This document shows positions 1 to 11,263 of a stretch of DNA of 64,000 nt, one piece after another; within the stretch, counting starts at the first letter, position 1; each line of letters begins with the position of its first letter. A model generated the notes under the pieces. It was not told the DNA's origin and ran no database searches. It worked only from the letters and a program-made list of their open reading frames with translations. Origin of the DNA: Saccharomycopsis fibuligera x Saccharomycopsis cf. fibuligera (Eukaryota > Ascomycota > Saccharomycetes > Ascoideales > Saccharomycopsidaceae). The stretch is taken from NCBI GenBank assembly GCA_001936135.1, contig CP012809.1:1723501-1787500 (forward strand), given 5' to 3'. The position numbers and the translations under genes are program-made.

Positions 1-116
1 GAATTGTTAGGACCGTTAAATTCTGAGCCGGAATCAGAAAAAGAATGTTGGTCGTTGAATGGGTTTTCTTCTTCGAGGGTGTTTGGGGAGCCAGAAGTCA
101 AGTTTCTTCTAGACAT
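1..116 (-). CDS. 5' end of an unidentified protein-coding gene (partial)
   Basis: An ATG at 116-114 on the minus strand opens a frame that runs out of the window at position 1 without a stop, giving 38 complete codons. The peptide starts MSRRNLTSGSPNTLEEENPF and goes on with a Ser/Asn/Asp-rich stretch containing an NPF motif. Codons (AGA, TTG, TCT, CCA, AAC) match the strongly coding genes elsewhere in the window, which is the main reason to believe it. Short polar N-termini like this are common on yeast membrane and trafficking proteins, but no family can be named from 38 residues. No intron donor is visible in the part seen. The product is unknown. Confidence 0.6.
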   Translation of the reverse strand, partial: MSRRNLTSGSPNTLEEENPFNDQHSFSDSGSEFNGPNN

Positions 117-3100
117 GATGGTTAAGTGGGTGAGTGCTTATCTTTGCCGTACTAGATTTGATCTGAACTGAGCTTATAAATCTAAATGTCTTTCGTTGTA
201 TTTGTAGTGTAGTTGATATTGTTATTGTGGTTGAATAGTCAAATGAAATTGCGCTGAATGATCTCGAAAAAGGACAACAGGGGAAAAAAAATAAAGAAAA
301 AAAAAAGTAACGAAAAACTGAAAACTCAAAAAGTGAAATCAAGAAACAAGAAAAACAACAGTGCAGTGATGCTGACTTGAACACTTGAGCGAAAGGATTT
401 CTTTGTAAAAGAAAGGAAACGATAATTTCTGGAACTTTGATATGATCTTGTTACTTTGTTCTGAGTGCTAAGCGGTGAGGATGGAAAAGAACCAGATGAG
501 CAACCAATGCGTGTGCGTCAGTTTAGCGCTTGCGGAAGACAAAAGACAGACAGTGATTCGGACTGCTGTTTGGGAGGTTAGTGTTTAGTATGGTATTGTA
601 AGTTGTACTATGATGTACCAAGTTGTACTGTTTTGTACTGTTTTGTACTGTTTGTACTGTTTGTACTGTAGTGATGATACACAAGCGAGTGGTGAGAAGT
701 AGGACAGGTAACTAACAAACAACAAACTAGAAACTGAAAAGGAAGAGAGAAAAGGAGAAGACGCCAGAAACAGAAGGAAGGAAAAGCAGAAGAAAAAAAA
801 GTAAAATGTAAAACTAAAATTTTTTTTTTTTTTTTTCAGCTGGAGCGATCACAGAGTGCGAGTGGAAATGATGAAAGAACGAAAGAATAAAGAAAGAAAG
901 AAAAGCGGCGGTGGCGGTGGGCGACAGACAAACAAAGAAGCGAGGAACGTCGACATTAAGTGGGCAACTGAGTAGATGACAACACAATACAAAACTGCCA
1001 GAACCAAATGCTACACACACGACAACGCTACAAAGACTACTATTGTGGTACACCTAGAGATATTACACCGATAAACAAGCCTCGGCTATTCATCCACACA
1101 CCGACTACATGATAGTATCTATCATCTACGATACAACTATGCCCACATATAAACAAGCAAGCTTGCCAATATCATCAACATCCACAACATCCTTGAGGAT
1201 AAAACGCTATCTTCTTGAATGTAACTGTAGTTTTAGCAACCTCCTTTCGCTTGTCATGGCGCAGCATGCTTACCCGCACAACGCCCAATCTCATCAATAG
1301 ACAAAGCAAAACACATAAAACTGCAGTATATCACAGCAAATTACATTATGACGCTTATAACAACGCCCTAGACGTCCGCCCTCCTAACCCCTTGCAGCAG
1401 CTTTTCGCATATTTCCGCCTTTTATTGCATTCTTCAACACTTACACCCTCAAACTTATGCGACGAAAAGAAAAAAAAACTGAAATTAATTAAAATTCAAA
1501 ACGTGACAGTCTTCAGCAGCCCCCGAATATGCGCCGCGGTGTCTTTCAATGCGCTATTATGTTTAATTATGTTACAGCATGTTCCAAGGAGTATCTGATG
1601 CCACAAGAGAACAATCCTAGGCATCTGATTGATACGTGGTCAAGGCAGCGTTCTGCGCGTGGCGCATGTAGCGAGGCTTAAAAGCCTAGACTTTGTGCCA
1701 ACTAGTCGTCTAGCTGGCTAGGATAGATAATAATAAAATAAAAGATTTTCTTTGAAAATTTCTTGAATTACTGAAAATTTTGTCAAAAAGAAAAAATAAA
1801 AAATTTGTAAGATCTAGCCCATCTTTCAAAGATCATAACCACTCGTGTCATGCATTCAGCACATTAAATATCTGCGGTAAATAATGTCTATTGAGGAAGG
1901 CTATTTCAAGAAGTTGATATCGCGCGATCGATTTCGAAAGATCAAAAAATTTGAATCTCTATATAGCATAGCTCATTTTGGTCGTGTGCCGCCACATGCG
2001 GTTGCAGATCCAAAACCCCCACCCACCCCCAAGTACGCATACATTAATCGAGGCTTGTGGCCTCAACTTTTTGAGTATAGTACGATCTACAGATACATTG
2101 AACTTGTAAATCTTAATAGAACATTTCTGATTTGAGAAGGTAAATTCATTTTCAGTATTATATAATACCGGATTCATGAATCTCTGGGAAATGCATCAAC
2201 TCCCAGTGCGATAAAACAAAATACTATATCTTCCTCAATCTCAAAATGTGTTTCTAAAGTCATGAAGAAGAAGCTTTCGTTAACCATAATATAGCTATAG
2301 TTATAGTTAATATTGTTAACTTTCTGATTCTCATTTTTTTCTGATTCTATTCGTTCCATCAGGAGAACTCTCATGAGTTCAGAACTCCAGTTAATTCCAG
2401 GACTTTTTCTATGGCTCAATTAAGTTGTTGAATATTACTCTATTAGTCCCATATTGCAAGATTAACATTCATCCAAGTACTTCTAAAACTACAATCATTT
2501 CTGCCAACTTTCAGGAATTTTATTAGTAATAGTAGTAGTAGTATTGAAAACGATTCCCGTTACCGCAAAAGCCCATTTCGCCTTGTGCTATATATAGAAT
2601 CCACATACACTGCAAGATTCGCCTTCAAAACAATACGTATGTACATCGCGGTTTGCAATACTTCTCCCTTATTGTCTTTTTGTCTGCCTGCAGATGCTGG
2701 TAGGCGCCATAACAGGGCTTAACTTTTGCGAAATGCTGTATCGCAAAAGGTGTCAATAGCTCCAAAGTTATAACTCTAATAAGTCCCTAGTTTGCGACGA
2801 TTTAAGCAAACTCATCCCTTCAAAAGCCATAAATATACTAATTGTAAACGTAAATGTAAAAATTCGCATATATAATGTAATCAACAAAATCGATAATGTC
2901 TAACTTAGTCAGACTCACTTCGCTACAGAGTTCAAAAGATTTACTATAGCTATTAAATTAAACATAAATAATTATAGCATCACTAACCAATATTTTTAGA
3001 TAAACAAAATTTACACAAAAGTTGTGGTTCACCTCCCTCTTTGCTCAGCAAACACATAAGATCCAATGTATGGTAAAAAATTATAAATTTCCATCAATTT

Positions 3101-4298
3101 CTTATAATTGGTAACCCACAACCTCGGAGCCATAACCTAAAAAAGACGATTCCATTTCGTCCAGGTCCTGGTAGCGAGCCACACTGTCAAGCATCCACAC
3201 GGAGGGTACACATCTGGGTGAAAATTGTAAATGATATTATCACGATTTATGACATAGTCTTTGAGGTCTTCGCACTTCTTGACTTATCCATTTTTCAATT
3301 TTGACCGTTGTTATTGTGGACCGACAAACTGGCCAAGTTTGGTCAAATGCAAAAAAAAAAAAGAAAAGAAAAACAAAACAAAACAAAAAAATAAAATAAA
3401 ATAAAATAAATCACTACACATCTGTTCAATCAAGGCCATCAAAAGATCGGGGACTTTCTTTTTACTATAAATCGATTCCAAGTGTTTCAAATAATTGAAA
3501 GGCATACCACTTTTGCTACAGGAACCAAGTTAACTGGGACATAAAAGTTTCGTTTTTAGCGGATAATTTTCCAATCCGGTAGTATCCTGTTACAGTATCA
3601 CCAACGAAACACAATGCTGATTGTGCACCAACCCACAGTAATGGACCCATACACAAGCAGAGCCAGCTGGCTGGGACACCCAGTATTGAGGCGGGGGCGG
3701 GGCTGCGCAGGATGTTGCGTCACAAAGCTTGGTTTTCTCTTATCTGTTGATCGATATCGAAGCCAAAAGGCCGCTTATCTCTGGAGAGGTGAAACAGGGC
3801 ATATTTGCTGACCTCATATGCACAGTCCTTAGTGCTGATTATGCTCAATTACCGCCTATGGTTCCTACACTATCGTAATCTTCGGTCCCGTGTGTTTTTT
3901 TTTTTATCTATTTTACTTATGATCTGATGATTCACCTAGATTGTTTATTTATCTGAATCCTCTTTTGCCTTTTGTCTTTTGTCCTTTTCTTCCTTTTATA
4001 TTGGTCATTCTTTTTAACTCATTGCTTAATTGATTGATTTATAACTATTGTTTGCATGTCTGCTACCTGCTCCAGAACCGCTTATCTTGATTACACAAAG
4101 CAAAGGCAATTATATAACTAGACAATTGGATAATAGAAATAATAGGCAATCAAATTACAGATTACAAATCGCAATATATTTACAAGATAAATTGACCTTC
4201 ATTTCAAACTTTTCCAAGTTATCTCAGCTCAACAGTTAACGTTGAGTTATTAACACAAAATAAATTTGAATTTCATAGCACTGAATCAAATACCTTCA
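117..4298. other. 4.2 kb gene-free interval between two divergent genes
   Basis: No convincing gene was found; the open frames here are short and of poor codon quality. It holds a GTAC-containing tandem repeat (about 602-668), a 17-nt poly(T) run (820-836), a perfect palindrome AGGCTT-AA-AAGCCT (1674-1687), an A-rich run near 3350-3410 and a GC-rich patch with GGGGCGGGG near 3690. Both flanking genes point away from it, so it contains both promoters. Confidence 0.7.
602..668. repeat. Short tandem repeat, unit about 9-10 bp containing TTGTACTG
   Basis: Seven GTAC cores occur in a row with 9-10 bp spacing; the last four units are exact or differ only in the number of T residues (TTTTGTACTG or TTTGTACTG). 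It lies about 500 bp upstream of the partial gene at 1-116. A role as a protein-binding array is possible but not shown. Confidence 0.85.
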
Positions 4299-5363
4299 AT
4301 GAGTTCAACTGCCAGCAGTTCATATCCCGGTCCCATCTCCGCTTTCTTCAGTGTTTGCTCGTTATCATGCTGGCTAATTGCCCTCCTACCCCAGCAATAC
4401 AAGAACTATCGACGCAAATCTGTTGCCGGAGTAAGCATATACTGGCTTCTTGTGCTCGCTAGTGGTGATTTGATGAACTTTCTTGGATGCGTTTTGACAA
4501 AACAGCTTCCTTTCCAGTTATACAATAGCTGTTATGGGTTGACTAATGATGCAGTGTTATTTTTGCAGTATTGGTACTATGGCGTTTACTGTCCAAAAAA
4601 GAGAAGAATCGCAAATAGCCGCCAAAATGCAAGTAGCGGAAATTGCAGTGGCGGCGGTAGCAATTGTGGCTATGATGATGACGATGATGATGATAACGTA
4701 TACCCTCAAGAAATGGAAGATAGCATTACTAGTTTTGCCAGCTACGGTAGTGTTAACTCAAATGGAAATGGAAGTGGCAATGGCAGTGGAAATACTCGCG
4801 GAACACTATTAACTTCATCTATGCTTCTTTTGTCTCAAGCTTCTGCTTCCACCGCTATGCCAATTTCAGTCCTCAGCCAAAAATTCTCTAATGGTGCCAG
4901 CACTGAAATCGCTAATCAGATCATTAATACTAATAATGCTGATATACCTGGAATATCAATAGGCCGCACTATTGCCTACTTGTGTGCCTTCAGTTACATC
5001 TGCTGCCGTATTCCACAATTATACACCAATCATAAAAGAAGGTCAACTAGTGGATTGTCACCCTTTTTCGTAACAATTGTAATATTCGCCAATTCATTTT
5101 ACGCCACGTCGATTTTAACTTCCTCTCAATTTACTAGCAACGGTGAAGACAAAGACGCCAAATGGTTGTTTTTTTGGAATGAGGTGCCTTATATTGTGGG
5201 CAATGTTGGGTCCGTGCTCTTGGATTTGGTTTTCTTTTGGCAATATTATAAATTTGGTGATCATTTGAATGGAAAAAATGCAGCACAGGGAGAAGGAGAA
5301 GAAAGGGATAGTAATGAGATGGGGGAGATGGAAGAAGTTAACGAGACGACATTGTTGATTTGA
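4299..5363 (+). CDS. PQ-loop repeat vacuolar amino-acid transporter (YPQ1/YPQ2/RTC2 family)
   Basis: A 354-aa membrane protein with two PQ-loop units. The first is LLPQQYKNYRRKS with Pro31-Gln32, the second RIPQLYTNHKRRS with Pro239-Gln240, each followed by the usual short loop (SVAGVS and STSGLS). Hydrophobic segments lie around both, as expected for the seven-helix PQ-loop fold. Known relatives Ypq1, Ypq2 and Rtc2 sit in the vacuolar membrane and export cationic amino acids; relation to that family is clear, the exact paralogue is not. The halves are separated by a long non-conserved linker (about residues 105-215) rich in Gly, Ser, Asn and Asp with a seven-Asp run, plausibly a cytosolic loop. 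The frame stays open upstream to a TTG at 4266, but the first ATG is 4299. A 19-nt poly(A) run follows the stop. Confidence 0.88.
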   Translation: MSSTASSSYPGPISAFFSVCSLSCWLIALLPQQYKNYRRKSVAGVSIYWLLVLASGDLMNFLGCVLTKQLPFQLYNSCYGLTNDAVLFLQYWYYGVYCPKKRRIANSRQNASSGNCSGGGSNCGYDDDDDDDNVYPQEMEDSITSFASYGSVNSNGNGSGNGSGNTRGTLLTSSMLLLSQASASTAMPISVLSQKFSNGASTEIANQIINTNNADIPGISIGRTIAYLCAFSYICCRIPQLYTNHKRRSTSGLSPFFVTIVIFANSFYATSILTSSQFTSNGEDKDAKWLFFWNEVPYIVGNVGSVLLDLVFFWQYYKFGDHLNGKNAAQGEGEERDSNEMGEMEEVNETTLLI

Positions 5364-7852
5364 GTTCAAAAAAAAAAAAAAAAAAATCTCTATTTGGACC
5401 TTAGTTATTTTCCAATTGGTACTTGATATTTAAAGTTTTTGAGTAGTGTGTTTATTGTTTGATTTTGAATTGTTTAAGTCTAGTTTAAGATCTATAAGTT
5501 CTTGATTTTAAATCTGGTTTTGGATGGTTTGTTGGGTGCTTCTTGTTCGCTTTCTTTCTCTGTCTATTTGTCTTCCTGTTTGTCTTTTTTCAGCATTGCA
5601 TGTTTGCTCATATCATAAAATACCTTCTCATAGTAATCTTATCATATAACATATTGGATTAAGTCTTCAAACGTTTCACGTTAACTTTAAGATTGTCCAC
5701 TAATGGCCCCTATAACCTATTTGCAGTCATTGTCTTGCAAGATCAATCACTGATCCTGGCCATCGCTTTTCTCCTCGGTACCTAGTTCCACATTCAAATG
5801 CTTTCTTTTTGGCTGCTAGCATTGAATGAGCTCAAATGCGCACCTGAAACACTGAAACATCAAAACACATTTGCCTGTTTATAACTATGATATTCATCTC
5901 ATACATAGCATTGACTGTAGAATGAAGTCTAATTGAGGATTCCAGCTACTAAAAGCAGATATCCAAAACTGTGGTACGCCCGCAGCGGCGGTGGCGGACT
6001 TGCGGACCACGCGGATGCCTGCATTTGCATTTGCGGGCGTCGCGGCATTACGGACGGACTTTGAGAGATTATTTTCTGTTTATCATTACCTCTGTGCTTT
6101 GATTCTCGCAATAGTTTAGAGACACAGTTATCATTTTTTTTTTTTTTTTTTACATAGTAAGGTCTATACTATAGAGATGCGCAAGCATGACTGATGTGAT
6201 AGCATTATTTGTGATGATAACAAGTCTAATTGGAAACAATGTGCTTCTTTGATTGAGCCTTGAGCTGCTGTGATAGTTGTAATTAATTTTGACTTTAATA
6301 AAGCTTCAACGTGGGCCAACGTGGACCACGTTTTTGGAGGATGAATCCTTTTGGAAAACATCTCTTGGCTCAATTAACTGTTTTTTGAAAGCACCATTAA
6401 GATTTTGGATCTGAAATCTGAAATGTTTTCGCTGCGTATCGCACATCAAGAAAAGATATGATCCTAGCATCCGTACATACTAGTGAGTCAGAAAGTAAGC
6501 TATGGCCCGATTTCAAACAGTTGCAAGAGATGTATAGACCGAGAACAGAACAGAGGTATGCTATGTAGTGTATGTATACAGCCAGCCAGTCCTATAGTAG
6601 TCCACCAGCCAATCCGATTACCAAGAAAACTGCCAACCGCGTAATCCACAAAACTAAGCTTTACAAATTTGTCCTTGAAACTGATACCAAATTGCTTTAG
6701 AGCTAGACATTAGTGAGCAGAGATAGTATATCAAGAACCATAGCTAAATAGGTATAAAAAACCAGCATAGCGATGGATTTACTACTATACATATATAAGG
6801 CTCTAGCAGGGTTTGTCGTCCTGGAGTCGCCAATCGGGAAAGACAAACGGCTTAATTTATCAAGTGCAATGAACATTGAGATGTGAAATTTATTTAATTT
6901 TTTTTTTTTTTTTTATCTTTTGTGAGACAAAGTTAATTGCAGTTCGCATTCGGCAGCTAGTTTTTCCAGTTATCTGTAGAAATTAACAGTGATTGAGACC
7001 AAAGCCTTAAACCCATCGAGGGTTTACTATAGATTATCAGTGATTAACTGGCGACAGTATCAATATTGTTAGCTTGTCAATTTCTAAAAGGACCCAGATA
7101 ACTGTCAATCTGGAGCGCGTTTGAAAGTGGAGATGCCATATGGCAGTTGTTGCGACTGCTGCCATTGTTGCTGTAAGCACCGCCTGATATTAAGCATATG
7201 TTCTGCCTGTTATGAGTCTGGTACTATGAAAGTCCTTAAAAGCGATATTGCACCAACAACCAACAAACCATACGCCAATCTGTAACACACAAACAAAAAA
7301 AAAAAAAAAAAAAAACAACACATACGACAGGGATGTCAGCTCCGTACACTGAGATTGAAATGCAGAACATTTTCCCTGTTGTCTGGCAGCTCCCTCGTGG
7401 GAACTCTATAGTGATTTTTATGGCCTCTTAAGTTAATTAACTAGCGGCGATCCTTGTACACAGTACAGTGTTCCCTGCTGGAGTGCTGCTGAGTGTGTCG
7501 ACTGGAGCTTAGATATGTTCACATTAAATATCGATATTTAGTGTTGAGGATCCGTTCGCTGCCGCGGCGGTTTTTTTCACTCACTCTCTTTTCTTTTCTC
7601 CTTTTTCTTTCTTTCTTTCTGAATTTTTCTTGAATTCTTTAAGTCCCTTTCTTTCTAACTGCCAACTTATCGATCTGCAACAAGCACTATAAGACAGACA
7701 CACTGGCATTACTCATTGCTACGATTCAGCGCTTAACTCCTGTCACAAGTCAAATCAGCGCCATTACTATCACAACCATAACTACCATTACCACTACCAC
7801 TACCACTACCACTACAACTACAGCTAGTCCAGGGACAGTGCAAAAGGGTCCA
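5364..7852. other. 2.5 kb intergenic region upstream of DPL1
   Basis: No gene seen. Notable content: a GC-rich patch at about 5970-6060 in otherwise AT-rich DNA; poly(T) runs at 6134-6151 and 6898-6914; a nested repeat/palindrome at 6307-6332 (CAACGTGG twice, then CCACGTT); an interrupted inverted repeat 6966-6984/7079-7104; a 21-nt poly(A) run at 7295-7315; and an ACCACT microsatellite just before the DPL1 ATG (about 7780-7822), probably in its 5' leader. Confidence 0.7.
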
Positions 7853-9743
7853 ATGTCCGAGTTCAGCAACTTCGACTTCAAAGCCATCAACTGGCATGAG
7901 TTGAAGGACTTTAACAAAGTATTTGTCTCCCTTTGGCTTCTTGCCTCTCAGTTCTCAATCGCTGAGTTTGTCAGTTTTGTTCAAACCCAGTCCGTCTTTA
8001 CTATGTACGTATATTTCTTCTCTTTATTTGAATCAACGTTTCCCCGGATGATCCGATGAGCATCATGTGTGTCATCTATTGTGCCCGATGGCTCTGTTTA
8101 GCAAACCAGCAAGCACAGTCCAATATGGATTTAGAAAACCCCTTTACTAACAATCAAACAGCATAAAAAACGTTATATTCTACTTTATATTAACAAAATA
8201 CCTCACCAAGGCCATACGCTATATTTACGGTTACGGATTGTTTTTCTCCATCAAGCAAGCCTACAAAACAATCGCCAGAGCAGTGTTCCAGTTTGTACTT
8301 TCCTTACCACCACTCAAGAAAAAAGTTGACGCTGAAGTTAGTAAAGTTGTTGTTCAAATCGAAGAAGATTTGATCCAAAGAGATCCAGACCTTAATCATT
8401 TCCACACTTTACCAAAGCAAGGGCTTAGTGATGCTGAGATTGCTAAAGAATTTGAAAGGTACGAGTCTTTGAAGCATAATGATTGGCAAGGTGGTAAAAT
8501 TACCGGGGCCGTATATCATGGTGGTAAAGAACTTATCCACTTGCAAGCTCAAGCTTTTGAGAAATACTGTGTTTCCAATCAATTACATCCTGATGCTTTC
8601 CCTGGCTTGAGAAAGATGGAATCTGAAATTGTCTCAATGTGTTTGGATTTGTTCAATGCTCCAGAAGATACCGGTTGCGGCACTACTAGTTCCGGTGGTA
8701 CCGAATCGCTTCTTTTGACTTGTTTGGCTGCTAAGATGTACGGCAAAAAATTCAAAGGTATCACTGAACCTGAAATCATTGCTCCAGAATCTATTCACGC
8801 TGGGGTGGATAAAGCGTGTTACTATTTCAACATCAAATTGCACAAGGTTCCGTTAGATAAAGATTATAAAGCTGACTTGCGTTACGTTAAAAGATTGATC
8901 AATGGTAACACTGTGCTTTTGACTGGTTCTGCTCCAAATTTCCCTCATGGTATTGTTGATGACATTGAAGGTTTGAGTAAACTCGCCGTGAAGTACAACA
9001 TTCCTTTACATGTTGATTGCTGTTTAGGCTCCTTTATTGTTTCTTATATGGAAAGGGCAGGCTTGGCTCAAAAATTGGCAAACTTCCCAAAGTTTGATTT
9101 CAGACTTCCAGGGGTCACTTCCATCTCTTGTGATACTCACAAGTATGGTTTTGCTCCAAAAGGTTCTTCTATCATCATGTACCGTAACCCAGTATTACGC
9201 GCTTGCCAATATTATATCACCACTGAATGGTGTGGTGGTCTTTACGGTTCTCCAACCTTAAGCGGATCCAGACCTGGCGCCTTGATGGCTGGATGTTGGG
9301 CCACTATGGTCAAACTCGGTGATGAAGGTTACAAGCAAACATGCCGTGATATTGTTGGCGCTGCACAATACTTCAAGAAACAACTCATTGCTAACTTTCC
9401 TGAACTACAGGTTGTCGGTGACCCAATATTAAGTGTCATTGCTTTTAAATCTGATCTGGTAGATGTATATGACTTGAATGATGCCCTTGGTAAAAAAGGA
9501 TGGCATTTAAGTGCGTTACAAAGCCCGCCAGCTTTACATATTGCCTTTACTGTGTTATCTGCCAGAATTGTGGATAAATTGGTCAATGATTTGAGAGAAG
9601 TGGTGGACGAAATGAAGGCTAAGGGTAGTAAAGCCGCTACTGGCGACACGGCGCAAGTCTACGGTACTGCTGGTAGCGTCAGTACTACCGGGGTGGTTGA
9701 CAGATTGATTGAGGGATTTATCGATACTTTGTATAAGGTGTAG
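7853..9743 (+). CDS. DPL1: Sphingosine-1-phosphate (dihydrosphingosine-1-phosphate) lyase, one intron
   Basis: PLP-dependent ER lyase that cleaves long-chain base phosphates to a fatty aldehyde and phosphoethanolamine, the exit step of sphingolipid catabolism. The coding sequence is join(7853..8004, 8162..9743), 577 aa (S. cerevisiae Dpl1 has 589). Exon 2 aligns along its whole length to Dpl1 from memory: GAVYHGG, QLHPD.FP.LRKMESE, DTGCGTT..GGTESLLL, and the PLP site SCDTHKYGFAPKG with Lys378 as the Schiff-base lysine. The N-terminus is split: exon 1 (ATG 7853) encodes 50 residues plus two bases, then a GTACGT donor at 8005, branch TACTAAC at 8145-8151 and CAG ending 8161; the junction makes ATC (Ile). 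The first residues of exon 2 form the membrane anchor. No ATG precedes the conserved part in exon 2, which supports the spliced model. Confidence 0.96.
8005..8161 (+). other. Spliceosomal intron of DPL1 (157 nt, phase 2)
   Basis: Donor GTACGT at 8005-8010, branch site TACTAAC at 8145-8151, acceptor AAACAG ending at 8161. Removing it joins two frames into one open protein with the expected transmembrane segment; without splicing the exon-1 frame ends shortly after 8050. Confidence 0.93.
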
Positions 9744-11263
9744 TATTGGTTGGAATATTTATTTTATACTCAGCTCTTTTTTTTTTAATTTTTTTTTTTT
9801 TTTACTTGTTATACTGTATATACTTTTAAAAAGATGGTGATATCCTGTCTTAAGTATTAGTATGTATACACGTTTTGTTTGTTTGTTTGCTTAGTTATAT
9901 AGAATAGAAACACTGATTTTGATTTGTTGACTCTTGCTACATATAGTGTCATTGAGGCGCCTTATAGTCTTGAATATACTCAACAGACTGTATTAGTCTG
10001 TCGAGTACTTAATTAATATAAATGCAAGATGAAGAGTTATTTTCGAAAACGCTCCAACATTCGCAACATTCGCAACATTTAACAATTGTGTTTACATTGC
10101 TATTCTAATATTCATTCTCCGATTCATGTTCAAAGAAATTGCTGCAACGTGTAGCAATATTGCCATATGGTAGCATTACATTCCCTGCTGCTGATAGCCG
10201 AGTTTGGTAGTAGTTTCGGCATGTGCGGTAACTCAGCATGTACATCCTACTCAGCATCAAGAGGGAAAGTAAAAGGAGCAGAAAGATTTCCAAAAAGGTC
10301 GAAATCTTGCCCGAAGTTACCAAACTATTAGACTAATGAACTTAGAGTGCATATTTACAACATTGCTGGTTTTCATACTTTAGATGCTCATGTCATGGTA
10401 AATATGGCATCAAATTACTAAGAATCACTGGTCAAACACTGCTTTTGGAATTAAAGAAATTAGTAACATTTTATTTTTCTTAATTAGCAATGAAGCAACG
10501 TTGATCCTTGGCTGTCTGGGCTTGGCGCCGGTGGTGCCCACATCAGCTCAATTAAACTTGACCTTTCTTGGGTAAACTAATTATTTAATTATGATCGTTG
10601 CTCCAATTTTTGCTTGCAGAAATGCTTGTCTGGACCCTGGCTTGCAAGACGTGAATACTTCTTCCTCATGAGACAAGGTTTTGTGGGTGAATATACTGGA
10701 CTTTTAGTGTGCTCGTTTAGTATGTGCCCTCAACAGTTTTGATGACGATAAAAATCCGCAAATCTATAAAGCTCGATATGATTGTACCACACATTATAAC
10801 GTATGTAAAATCCTTACACGATGGTGCACTGCGCTCAATAGATAATTTGACTTCAAATTCTACAATAGTATACATTTCAGATACTGTCTATCCACTACAT
10901 TGAACTCATTTTGAGATATCGTTTTTCTTAGTCATAGTATACAAAAAAACAAGTTAGATACTCCGGCTATGGAACATACGCAATTGGAGTTGCGTCTGCG
11001 TCTTGTTCAAGCGGAAAATCACTCGTTAAATAGGGTTTTTGATGTTATAATGTAGGTGACTTTTTCTGTACCCATAATACAAGATGCATGAGCTGCAAAA
11101 CCGTACGTACCTAAAGCTTTCAATTGTCCCCTTTATCAATTATGCAAATTCATCTTCAGCAGGTATCATCACAAAAAACTAAACTCCAACGACAATCGCA
11201 TTATCAATACACTCCAGATGCTCCACATCATTCAGGATTTTATTTTTCCTTTTTCAAGCTCAG
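9744..11263. other. 1.5 kb convergent intergenic region (DPL1 / SYF1 3' ends)
   Basis: Both neighbouring genes end here. T-rich tracts directly after the DPL1 stop (9777-9805) fit a 3' UTR. A small tandem repeat of ACATTCGCA lies at about 10056-10078. The remaining sequence is AT-rich without a supportable gene; it is long for a convergent gap in a compact yeast genome. Confidence 0.65.
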
